Of a DNA stretch of 11,518 nt, positions 1 to 6,647 are shown piece after piece; position 1 is the first letter of the stretch, and every line of letters begins with the position of its first letter. Source of the stretch: Bacteroidales bacterium UBA3389. GTDB taxonomy: Bacteria > Bacteroidota > Bacteroidia > Bacteroidales > P3. A program made the translations under genes and the position numbers. The notes below the pieces were generated by a model. The model saw only the letters and a program-made list of their open reading frames with translations, was not told the origin of the DNA and searched no databases. The stretch spans positions 1 to 11,518 of the forward strand of contig DEPP01000093.1 of assembly GCA_002358835.1 (NCBI GenBank), read 5' to 3'.

Positions 1-33
1 ACGGGTCCGGGGGTTCGAATCCCTCACTTTCCG
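1..33 (+). tRNA. 3' end of a class II tRNA, probably tRNA-Ser (truncated by window edge)
   Basis: The T-arm is clear: a GGGGG stem strand at 9-13, the TTCGAAT loop at 14-20 and the CCCTC strand at 21-25. The 3' acceptor strand ACTTTCC follows at 26-32, and G33 is the discriminator base. CCA is not encoded. The preceding ACGGGTC looks like the 3' side of a long variable-arm stem, which points to a class II tRNA (Ser, Leu or Tyr). A G discriminator is typical of serine, while Leu and Tyr usually carry A. The anticodon is outside the window, so the amino acid is inferred. Confidence 0.85.
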
Positions 34-69
34 CACGAGGAATAAATTGAATTTTTCATGTTTGTTTTT

Positions 70-106
70 GGAGTGGTTCTTACTAAGAATCACTCCTTTT
101 TCTTTT
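70..106 (+). terminator. Intrinsic terminator after the tRNA
   Basis: A near-perfect inverted repeat has arms at 70-82 and 84-96 (GGAGTGGTTCTTA and TAAGAATCACTCC) with one G-T wobble. A T-rich tract at 97-106 follows. It lies about 37 bases after the tRNA end and points the same way, so it probably ends the tRNA transcript. Confidence 0.85.
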
Positions 107-293
107 ATATTTGTTCCATCAGCTCTTTAATTTTGATTTACTACTGATTATTCCCAGATAACAAGTCTTTGTTTTGTAATTTTGTTTCTTTGTTTTGATT
201 CCCTAATTCTTGATTTTATTCGCTTAAATCAAAGAATTATTCCGAGTACAGGAAGATCCATTAAGAATACTTCTATTACGCATTAAACGCATT
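107..293. other. Intergenic region without a recognisable gene
   Basis: This AT-rich stretch lies between two converging terminators. I see no plausible ORF, RNA gene or dyad of note. TAATTTTG at 128-135 and 177-184 resembles the -7 box of this phylum, but neither copy leads to a gene and such strings are expected by chance here. Confidence 0.6.
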
Positions 294-296
294 AAA
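279..296. repeat. Tandem 9-bp direct repeat (2 copies)
   Basis: CGCATTAAA occurs twice back to back at 279-287 and 288-296, just beside the minus-strand terminator. Two copies in AT-rich spacer DNA may be slippage or chance. No function is proposed. Confidence 0.5.
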
Positions 297-335
297 AAAA
301 ACAAAAAACGGTAGTTTGATTTTCTCAAACTACCG
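294..335 (-). terminator. Intrinsic terminator of the kamD-kamE-CoA-transferase operon
   Basis: Read on the minus strand, the arms at 335-325 and 319-309 form a perfect 11-bp stem (CGGTAGTTTGA with its complement) around a 5-base loop at 320-324. A T-rich tract follows (the A-run at 294-308 on the plus strand). It sits 33 bases beyond the stop of the CoA-transferase gene and shows that no further gene belongs to this transcript. Confidence 0.9.
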
Positions 336-368
336 CAAAATATAAAAATCCAATTATTATGTTTCGGA

Positions 369-1028
369 TTATTGTTGCATAGGTTTCAAGTCTTCTGCTA
401 TGATAAGTTCTGCTTCTGTTGCTGCTTGAACATCTTCAACTGTGAATTCAGGGTGTATTTCTTTCAAAACGATTCCCTTTGGTGTGATTTCCATTACTCC
501 CATTTCGGTGATAATCATATTGACTTGACCTTTTGCTGTTAATGGAAGCGTACATTTCTTAAGGATTTTAGGGTTTCCTTTTGCTGTGTGTTCCATTGCA
601 AGGATTACTTTCTTGGCTCCTACCAACAAATCCATTGCTCCACCCATTCCCGGTATCTTTTTGCCCGGTATCATCCAATTTGCAAGGTCTCCGTTCTCAT
701 CTACCTGCATTGCTCCAAGGATTGACGCATCTACGTGTCCGCCTCTGATTAGTGCAAATGAGGTTGCAGAGTCAAAGGTTGCGGCTCCGTCTATCATTGT
801 TATGTGTCCACCTCCTGCATTGATTAATTCCGGATTTTCTTCTCCCGGTTTGGCGTCTGAATCCATACCAATCAATCCGTTCTCGCTTTGCAACAAGACA
901 TTTACTCCCGGTTTCAAATAGTTAGGAATAAGGGTTGGTATTCCTATACCAAGATTTACTACGAATCCATCTTGAAGCTCCAAAGCTGCACGCTTTGCTA
1001 TGACTTCTCTTATTTGATTCTTTTCCAT
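369..1028 (-). CDS. atoA: 3-oxoacid/butyrate-acetoacetate CoA-transferase, subunit B
   Basis: This is a family I CoA-transferase beta-type subunit of 219 residues, the usual length for AtoA/ScoB/CtfB. It carries the SENG motif at 48-51, where Glu49 is the expected residue that forms the glutamyl-CoA thioester. Other family landmarks are GIGIPTL at 27-33, AGGGH at 71-75, GAMQVD at 105-110 followed by GDLANW, and GMGGAMDL at 127-134. Such enzymes work as A/B heteromers in the cytoplasm. It is the last gene after kamD and kamE, 15 bases downstream of kamE and followed by a strong terminator. This context suggests the final step of lysine fermentation, CoA exchange between butyryl-CoA and acetoacetate. 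The A subunit is not next to it and must be encoded elsewhere. Substrate identity comes from context; another acyl-CoA is possible. The symbol atoA is by family. Confidence 0.88.
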   Translation of the reverse strand: MEKNQIREVIAKRAALELQDGFVVNLGIGIPTLIPNYLKPGVNVLLQSENGLIGMDSDAKPGEENPELINAGGGHITMIDGAATFDSATSFALIRGGHVDASILGAMQVDENGDLANWMIPGKKIPGMGGAMDLLVGAKKVILAMEHTAKGNPKILKKCTLPLTAKGQVNMIITEMGVMEITPKGIVLKEIHPEFTVEDVQAATEAELIIAEDLKPMQQ

Positions 1029-1043
1029 TATTTCTTTGTTTTA

Positions 1044-1832
1044 TTATTTTCCCATTCTGCGAGCAACTTCTTCTGCTATGTAAGAAGCAACGTTGTCTGC
1101 GTATGTGTTCATTCCGAATCCTGCATCGTAACCAAGTTCTTTTGCAAGCTCGTGTGAAATTCTTGCTCCACCGCAACACAAGATGACTTTGTCTCTCAAA
1201 CCCTCTGCTTCCAACATCTCAACCAATTCGGTAAGGTTTTGAATGTGTACATCTTTTTGAGTAACTGTTTGAGATACCAAAAGTGCATCGGCTTTCAATT
1301 CGATAGCTTTTGCAATGAAGTCTTCGTTTGTTACTTGTGCACCCATGTTTAGAGCTTCTATCATCTCATAACGCTCCAATCCGTAGTGGCCTGCGTAACC
1401 TTTCATATTCATGATAGCATCTATTCCCACAGTGTGAGCATCTGTACCGGTGGAAGCTCCTACGATAACAAGTTTTCTTCCGATTTTCTCTTTGATGAAC
1501 TCATCTGTTTCGTGCATATCCATAACGTTCGATTCAACTTTTGGAACGTGTATTGTAGAATAATCTACTGTATGAACGGTACTTCCATAGCAATTGAAGA
1601 ATGTAAATCCTTCTGTAAGTTCTTTATAATATACAACCTGAGGATTTTCAAAGCCCATTTTCTTCATAAGTTGCTTTGCAGCCTCTATTGCTTCGTCTCC
1701 ACAAGGTACAGGAAGTGTGAAACTCAATTGAGTCTTCCCGTCATTCATTGTATCTCCGTATGGTTTAACTTTTGTAAGGTCTAATTCCGTATCGAAATTC
1801 TTGGCCTCCATTGAATATAATCCGCCGCTCAT
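1044..1832 (-). CDS. kamE: Lysine 5,6-aminomutase, beta subunit (KamE), cobalamin- and PLP-binding
   Basis: This is the small subunit of beta-lysine/D-lysine 5,6-aminomutase, which moves the terminal amino group of beta-lysine to C5 and gives 3,5-diaminohexanoate. A Rossmann-like B12 domain carries the DxHxxG motif at 131-136 (D131, H133, G136); His133 is the expected lower axial cobalt ligand. Lys144, in MNMKGYAGH, is the expected Schiff-base lysine for PLP. Both positions match the numbering I recall for the clostridial enzyme, which supports the chosen start (MSGGLYSME; the clostridial protein begins similarly). Length is 262 residues, normal for the family. The start codon overlaps the kamD stop by one base (TAATG) and an AGGAGG ribosome-binding site lies just upstream, so the two subunits are probably translationally coupled. 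The identification is firm; preference for L-beta-lysine over D-lysine is inferred from kamA nearby. Confidence 0.97.
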   Translation of the reverse strand: MSGGLYSMEAKNFDTELDLTKVKPYGDTMNDGKTQLSFTLPVPCGDEAIEAAKQLMKKMGFENPQVVYYKELTEGFTFFNCYGSTVHTVDYSTIHVPKVESNVMDMHETDEFIKEKIGRKLVIVGASTGTDAHTVGIDAIMNMKGYAGHYGLERYEMIEALNMGAQVTNEDFIAKAIELKADALLVSQTVTQKDVHIQNLTELVEMLEAEGLRDKVILCCGGARISHELAKELGYDAGFGMNTYADNVASYIAEEVARRMGK

Positions 1833-3397
1833 TATTGTTGTCCTCCTTTTCCTTTCATTAAATCAATAAATGGATTGTAGTAGTGTTCGCCTTTTTCGAA
1901 GACTCCGGCCAATCCTTTTCCTCCATCAAATGGTCGTTTGATGTCTGCAAATATTCCTTTTTCCAAAGCTTTGAACAATCCTTCTTCTGTCATCTTTTCT
2001 AACAATTCAATAGCATCGTCCAATACCTTTTTAGCTCTTGTTTGCATGATTCCGTCTTTCTTGAACTCTAAGTCATCGCCTATGTTCTTCATGTTACGGA
2101 AAATGTATTGAGCATTCTCTATCGACAAATAACGATCTGACATAAACGGTGTGTGGATTGCTTCGGTCATCATACCCAATAGTTGCAATCCTTGACCAGT
2201 CCAAATAGCTATTTCGTTGAATAATGCGTCTTGAATATGACCGCGGAAGATGTTTCCTGTCATAAATTTTGTTGGAGGCATATATTTCAACGGTGCTTTA
2301 GGGAATATCTCTCTTATCATTTGAGCTTGTGCCAACTCATACAAGAATCCGTTTTCCAAATCAGGCGTCATCTCGAAAGCATGTCCCAATCCCATTTGTT
2401 CTTCCGGCAATCCGGCTGCAAAAGCCAATTGTTCGTTGATAAGATCTGAAGCTAAAACGGTGTGAGCTTGTTCAAAGGCATCAGCAGTTGTAAGATAATT
2501 ATCCTCACCTGTGTTGATTATAACTCCCGCAAAGCCGTTTATGACTCTTGAGAAGTATTGATCGATAAGTGTTCTTTGCATATTGATGTCGCGGAAAAGG
2601 ATTCCGTATAATGCATCGTTCAACATAACGTCCAAACCTTCCAAAGCTCCCATTACAGCTATTTCCGGCATACACAAACCTGAGCAGTAGTTACACAATC
2701 TGATGTAACGTCCTACCTCTTCTCCCACTTCGTCCAATGCTTTACGCATTATACGGAAGTTTTCTTGTGTTGCAAATGTACCACCAAAGCCTTCGGTTGT
2801 TGCTCCATAAGGAACATAGTCCAAAAGTGATTGACCGGTTGTACGAATTACCGCAATAATATCTGCACCTTGTCTTGCACCGGCTTGAGCTTGGATAACG
2901 TCTTCATAGATGTTACCTGTTGCAACTATTATATAAAGGTATGGTTTTTGACCTTCACCTATTGTTTCTATGTAGTTTTCTCTTCTTTTTCTGTTTGCTT
3001 TTATTCTCTCCATTGATTGGTCGATGAATGGTTGCAAAGCTTCTTTTGCTTTTTCCATATCGCCTTGAGGAATAGCAGCAAGGTCTAATTCATTTCTACC
3101 AACTGCTTCTGCAATTTCGTTAGGAGTCTTTCCTGTGTATATAACAGCATTTCCCAATACCGGTAACACACCATTAGAAAGCATACCTTTGTCTTTTAGG
3201 TAGTCAACCAAAACATTTGGCAATGGAACGCCGCTTTCATCAACGCCATCTACGCCCATCAATCGACACAACGTTCTTTCGCAAGCCACGGTTGAGTATC
3301 CGTTGACAAACTCTTGCACTTGGTCAGAGATAACCTTTGCAAGCTCTTTAGCGTGTGCCACTTTCTTAAAATCTAAGCCTAATTTGCTCTTTTCCAT
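1832..3397 (-). CDS. kamD: Lysine 5,6-aminomutase, alpha subunit (KamD)
   Basis: This is the large TIM-barrel subunit of the AdoCbl- and PLP-dependent aminomutase that acts after KamA in lysine fermentation. It has 521 residues, close to the roughly 516 of the clostridial enzyme. Residues I recall as PLP and substrate contacts in the clostridial structure (R184, S189, S238, Y263, R268, E411) are all found one position later: R185 (AVIRTTG), S190, S239 (NYCSG), Y264 (DALYG), R269 and E412 (TEAIH). The constant offset supports both identity and start site. It is the first gene of the minus-strand operon, about 85 bases downstream of a consensus promoter, and overlaps kamE by one base. No cobalamin riboswitch is visible in the short leader. 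The protein looks intact, with no frameshift and no missing key residue. Confidence 0.97.
   Translation of the reverse strand: MEKSKLGLDFKKVAHAKELAKVISDQVQEFVNGYSTVACERTLCRLMGVDGVDESGVPLPNVLVDYLKDKGMLSNGVLPVLGNAVIYTGKTPNEIAEAVGRNELDLAAIPQGDMEKAKEALQPFIDQSMERIKANRKRRENYIETIGEGQKPYLYIIVATGNIYEDVIQAQAGARQGADIIAVIRTTGQSLLDYVPYGATTEGFGGTFATQENFRIMRKALDEVGEEVGRYIRLCNYCSGLCMPEIAVMGALEGLDVMLNDALYGILFRDINMQRTLIDQYFSRVINGFAGVIINTGEDNYLTTADAFEQAHTVLASDLINEQLAFAAGLPEEQMGLGHAFEMTPDLENGFLYELAQAQMIREIFPKAPLKYMPPTKFMTGNIFRGHIQDALFNEIAIWTGQGLQLLGMMTEAIHTPFMSDRYLSIENAQYIFRNMKNIGDDLEFKKDGIMQTRAKKVLDDAIELLEKMTEEGLFKALEKGIFADIKRPFDGGKGLAGVFEKGEHYYNPFIDLMKGKGGQQ
1841..1848 (-). promoter_or_regulatory. Strong Shine-Dalgarno sequence for kamE
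   Basis: On the minus strand AAGGAGGA lies 8 bases before the kamE ATG, inside the 3' end of kamD. Most genes in this window have no such sequence, as is usual in Bacteroidota. It fixes the kamE start and may help keep the two subunits in balance. Confidence 0.7.
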
Positions 3398-3487
3398 ATT
3401 TTGTTATGTGTACTTTGATTATTTACTCGAAATCGATAGATTTGCTTTACCCGCTCTTCAAAAAAGCATACAAAACAAATTCGTTTG

Positions 3488-3518
3488 CAAAAGTACGAAA
3501 AAGATAAGGAATTACAAA
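3488..3518 (-). promoter_or_regulatory. Bacteroidota-type promoter of the kamD operon
   Basis: On the minus strand, TTTG (3518-3515) is separated by 19 bases from TACTTTTG (3495-3488). This is a full match to the -33 TTTG / -7 TAnnTTTG consensus with optimal spacing. Transcription should start near 3480, giving a leader of about 85 bases. A short dyad, CAAA-TTCG-TTTG (3476-3487), lies at the likely start point, and AAATC-GATA-GATTT (3430-3443) lies in the leader. Either could be a regulatory site, but both are short. Confidence 0.8.
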
Positions 3519-3559
3519 GATGTTTTCAAGAAAAAAAGCGAGTGAATCAAAAAAAAAGC

Positions 3560-3567
3560 TATCTTTG
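3560..3567 (+). promoter_or_regulatory. Putative -7 box of the orf90-mutL promoter
   Basis: TATCTTTG matches TAnnTTTG and lies 121 bases before the ATG at 3688. I see no TTG at the usual distance upstream, only A-rich sequence, so the match is half a promoter. It faces away from the kamD promoter. If real, it excludes starts upstream of 3560 for the first gene. Confidence 0.55.
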
Positions 3568-3687
3568 CACCCTGCGGATTTTGTGTTCTTTGATTTCAAA
3601 AAAATAAAATCAAGAACCGCTCGAACGAAACAAAGATTTGGAAAATTGTTTTCAAGATTCGCAAACATATATTTTAACTATAACGAA

Positions 3688-3960
3688 ATGAGTTTATTTG
3701 AGACAAGAAAGCCTCGACAATTCCAATATAAGCCTCGCTTTTACGATCCGGACAAAGAGGAATTGGAACGTTTGAAAGCCAAATACGGCGACAATGAAGG
3801 TGAAGCCTACAAACGCAGAATCGACTTTCGTTCTGCCATGAAGGCTCAAAAAGACAAGAAAATAGGAAAGCCTGCATCAGCATTGAGAATAATGCTGATT
3901 GCGGTCTTGATTGTAGGTTTGCTATACTTCCTTTTGTATATAGTAGAGCAATGGCAATAG
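3688..3960 (+). CDS. Small C-terminally anchored membrane protein of unknown function, upstream of mutL
   Basis: This is a 90-residue protein. Residues 1-63 are hydrophilic and charged, with KPRQFQYKPRFYDP at 8-21 and a helical KEELERLKAKYG stretch. Residues about 65-86 (ALRIML to LLYIV) form a single membrane helix near the C-terminus, so most of the protein should lie in the cytoplasm. From memory, similar short proteins sit before mutL in many Bacteroidota; some are misannotated as riboflavin synthase subunit. An in-frame ATG at 3520 would add 56 residues, but these are basic low-complexity sequence and start upstream of the -7 box at 3560, so I chose 3688. The 3' end overlaps mutL by 10 bases, suggesting coupled translation. 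No function can be given. Confidence 0.8.
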   Translation: MSLFETRKPRQFQYKPRFYDPDKEELERLKAKYGDNEGEAYKRRIDFRSAMKAQKDKKIGKPASALRIMLIAVLIVGLLYFLLYIVEQWQ

Positions 3961-5741
3961 AAATACTTGACGAAATCGTAGCCAATCAAATTGCAGCCGG
4001 AGAAGTGGTTAACAGACCCTCTTCGGTGGTTAAGGAATTGATGGAAAATTCTATTGATGCCGGTGCGACAAGAGTGCAATTGGTTGTCAAGGATGCAGGC
4101 AGAACGCTGATTCAAGTCTGTGATAATGGTTGCGGAATGAACAGAGAAGATGCTCAAAAGTGTTTTCTTCCTCATGCTACCAGCAAGATACGAACAGCAG
4201 ATGACCTTTTGCAACTTTCAACCATGGGTTTCAGAGGTGAGGCTTTGGCTTCGATTGCGGCAATTGCACAAGTAGAACTGAAAACCCGCAGAGAAGAGGA
4301 TGAAATCGGGACAAGGGTGGTAATTGAAGGGGGAATTGTTAAAGAGGTTTGCGAAACTGCTTGCGGAATCGGTACAACGATTTCTGTCAAAAACATATTC
4401 TACAACACTCCTGCAAGAAGAAATTTTCTCAAATCCGAACAAATAGAAAACAATCACATAAATGACGAGTTTGTAAGAGTTGCTCTGATAAATTCTTCCA
4501 TTGCTTTCAGCTATGTGAACAACGAAAAGTCTGTTCATAACCTTGCTGTGGGCAATATGAAAAAGAGAATAATCGATTTATTCGGCAAATCTTTGAACGA
4601 TAAGTTGATTCCGATTAACGAAAGCATAGATTTGGTGCAAATAAACGGCTTTGTATGTTCGAGCGAATCGGCAAAGAGAAACAAATCTTGGCAATACTTT
4701 TTTGTAAACGGAAGATTTATGAAGAACAATTACTTTGCCAATGCGGTTGATAGAGCTTTTGCAAATCTGATTCCCGAAAAGACCTACCCTGCTTTCTTCA
4801 TTACGCTTAGTCTTGATGCGAAAAACATAGATGTAAACATACATCCGACAAAGACAGAGGTGAAATTTTTGGACGAAAAAGTGATTTACTCCGTTCTTCA
4901 CGCAAGTGTGAAAAAGAGTTTGGGACAATACGCCGTTGCAAACGAGATGGATTTTTCCAAACGTGAGATAGAATTTCCCGTAATCACATCTTCAACCCCG
5001 CTACCCAAAGCTCCGCAAATCAAATTCAATCCTTTGTTCAATCCTTTCGAAACATCAAGCGAACCTGTAGTTGATTTGGTGAGAGAACAAACCGTTTTTC
5101 AGACATCTTTATTCAAAGAGGTTGAGCAAAATGAAGAAGAACTTCCAAAAGTCGAAGAGCCGATGCGACCAATTGAAAAAGAATATAACCTTATGCAAAT
5201 AGCAAACAAGTATATTCTTGTAAAATTGAAAGATTCCGTACTTGTAGTGAACCAAAGCAGAGCATCGCAAACGGTCATATACAATAGTATTTTGACCGAA
5301 TCCTCATACGACTTTTCTTCTCAAAGAATAGCCATTGCTCAAAAGCATTTTTATCCTCCTTATATCAGTTTTCAGTTGGTTGAATTGCTACCATGGTTGA
5401 AGCAATACGGCATTGAAATGGAATATGATAAGAATGACGGAGGTTTTGTTTTGCTTTCAAAGCCTGTCAATCAAACGATGGATGAGTGTTTTGAGTTTGT
5501 CGAAGAATTGGTTGCGGATATTTCAAACGAAATGCAGAATCTGGAAGAAAAGAAAGAGAAACGGGCTTTGTTGATTTCAAGGAAATTAAAACTATCGGAA
5601 AGAGAGACTTTGAGCACAAGCAATATGCAGACATTGATTTCTAAACTATTCTCTCTGCCTGATTGTTCCATTACTCCGGAGGGTGAAAAGGTTTTTGTCA
5701 AAATAGGCATAGATGATATTGAAAAACTGTTTGATTTATAA
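3951..5741 (+). CDS. mutL: DNA mismatch repair protein MutL, with degenerate endonuclease motif
   Basis: MutL links mismatch recognition by MutS to strand removal. The N-terminal GHKL ATPase is complete: NQIAAGEVV at 12-20, catalytic Glu29 and Asn33 (KELMENSIDAGA), DNGCGM at 58-63, HATSK at 75-79 and GFRGEA at 93-98, followed by the transducer domain to about 330. A variable linker (about 335-410) contains QTSLF at 384-388, a good beta-clamp-binding motif. The C-terminal dimerisation domain spans about 411-596. Where endonuclease MutL proteins have DQHAxxExxxxE, this one has NQSRAS at 434-439 with no Asp, His or Glu, and the later cysteine-containing metal motifs are also not evident. Length is 596 residues, close to other MutL proteins. 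It overlaps the preceding small gene by 10 bases. Identity is certain; loss of nicking activity is inferred. Confidence 0.97.
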   Translation: MAIEILDEIVANQIAAGEVVNRPSSVVKELMENSIDAGATRVQLVVKDAGRTLIQVCDNGCGMNREDAQKCFLPHATSKIRTADDLLQLSTMGFRGEALASIAAIAQVELKTRREEDEIGTRVVIEGGIVKEVCETACGIGTTISVKNIFYNTPARRNFLKSEQIENNHINDEFVRVALINSSIAFSYVNNEKSVHNLAVGNMKKRIIDLFGKSLNDKLIPINESIDLVQINGFVCSSESAKRNKSWQYFFVNGRFMKNNYFANAVDRAFANLIPEKTYPAFFITLSLDAKNIDVNIHPTKTEVKFLDEKVIYSVLHASVKKSLGQYAVANEMDFSKREIEFPVITSSTPLPKAPQIKFNPLFNPFETSSEPVVDLVREQTVFQTSLFKEVEQNEEELPKVEEPMRPIEKEYNLMQIANKYILVKLKDSVLVVNQSRASQTVIYNSILTESSYDFSSQRIAIAQKHFYPPYISFQLVELLPWLKQYGIEMEYDKNDGGFVLLSKPVNQTMDECFEFVEELVADISNEMQNLEEKKEKRALLISRKLKLSERETLSTSNMQTLISKLFSLPDCSITPEGEKVFVKIGIDDIEKLFDL

Positions 5742-5747
5742 GTTGAT

Positions 5748-5821
5748 GGAACAAAGCGTAATGAATCTTTGTTTTAGTAAAATAAAATCAAGTTTTGTTC
5801 AAACGAATTTTGATTTCGTTT
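5748..5821 (+). terminator. Two weak hairpins after mutL, possible terminator
   Basis: AACAAAG (5750-5756) pairs with CTTTGTT (5767-5773) over a 10-base loop, starting 8 bases after the mutL stop and followed by TTAG. A second dyad, AAACGAA (5801-5807) with TTCGTTT (5815-5821), follows. Both stems are AT-rich and lack a good T-run, so termination is uncertain. Confidence 0.3.
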
Positions 5822-5843
5822 TCGTCAAATAAAGAATCGTTTT

Positions 5844-5876
5844 TTGCGTTCATACAAAGAAAAAAACGTAATTTTG
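5844..5876 (+). promoter_or_regulatory. Putative promoter of the rhomboid operon
   Basis: TTG at 5844-5846 is separated by 22 bases from TAATTTTG at 5869-5876. The -7 box is a full match, while the spacing is slightly longer than the usual 19-21. It lies 51 bases before the rhomboid ATG. Confidence 0.55.
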
Positions 5877-5927
5877 TAACACGATAGAATTTGAAAGAAT
5901 CATCGAATTTGTAAAAAGAATTAAAAA

Positions 5928-6647
5928 ATGAATTTCGGATACGACAACAGTACAAATCAATATACCCCGCCGCAGTTCTCTATTATGCCTGTGGTATGTA
6001 AGAATTTGTTAATCATAAACGCTATATGCTATCTTGCAACCATTGTTTTGCGTTCTCGAGGCATCGATTTGACCGATTGGTTCGGGCTTCACTTCTTTGC
6101 CGCTTCCGATCACCACATCTGGCAATGGATAACCTATAGTTTCTTTCACGGAAGCTTTTCTCATTTGTTTTTTAATATGTTTGCCATTTGGATGTTTGGC
6201 TACACGCTTGAGAACATTTGGGGCAGCAAACGCTTTATTCTCTATTGTCTTGTCAGTGCATTGGGTGCCGCTCTTTTGCAGGAGTTAACCTATTACTTTA
6301 TGTACAGCGACCTTTTGAGCGGAATATACACACATGTCAACAACGGAGATGGTAGAATACCGGTCGGCGAATTTCTTAATTCGATAAACACAATCGGAGC
6401 TTCGGGAATTGTTTTTGGATTGCTTGCAGCCTTTGGATTGATGTTTCCAAATACAACGGTTTATTTTTATTTCCTTATTCCGATTAAAACAAAATGGTTC
6501 GTAATCGGCTATATGGCATTGGAATTGTTTTATGGCGTTTTAGGAACATCGGATGATGTTGCTCACTTTGCCCATTTGGGTGGAGCTTTGGCAGGAGTCC
6601 TTTTGTTGTATATTTGGAAAAAACAACGCAATAAATACAGATATTAG
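5928..6647 (+). CDS. Rhomboid-family intramembrane serine protease
   Basis: Rhomboids cut membrane proteins within or next to a transmembrane helix. This 239-residue protein has about six membrane helices (first near 25-42, last near 215-230). The catalytic Ser159 lies in GASG (157-160), the partner His216 in HFAHLGG (213-219), and the oxyanion residues His79 and Asn83 in HLFFN, so the active site is complete. A hydrophilic loop (about 127-152) lies before the catalytic helix. It follows mutL with its own probable promoter. From memory, mutL-rhomboid linkage is common in Bacteroidota, but I know of no functional link. The stop codon overlaps the next start by one base (TAGTG), so it probably leads a three-gene operon. 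The substrate is unknown. Confidence 0.95.
   Translation: MNFGYDNSTNQYTPPQFSIMPVVCKNLLIINAICYLATIVLRSRGIDLTDWFGLHFFAASDHHIWQWITYSFFHGSFSHLFFNMFAIWMFGYTLENIWGSKRFILYCLVSALGAALLQELTYYFMYSDLLSGIYTHVNNGDGRIPVGEFLNSINTIGASGIVFGLLAAFGLMFPNTTVYFYFLIPIKTKWFVIGYMALELFYGVLGTSDDVAHFAHLGGALAGVLLLYIWKKQRNKYRY

Noticed and set aside
128..184. TAATTTTG boxes at 128-135 and 177-184 as promoters
   Set aside because: No gene or RNA follows before the converging minus-strand terminator, and such strings are frequent in AT-rich spacer DNA.
3398..3487. Cobalamin riboswitch in the kamD leader
   Set aside because: The leader is only about 85 bases and has no B12-box-like sequence, too short for the known AdoCbl riboswitch fold. 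The enzyme uses B12 but does not make or import it.
3520..3687. Longer 146-residue form of the protein before mutL, starting at 3520
   Set aside because: The extra 56 residues are low-complexity and basic, and the start lies upstream of the -7 box at 3560 and beside the kamD -33 element. The ATG at 3688 is preferred.
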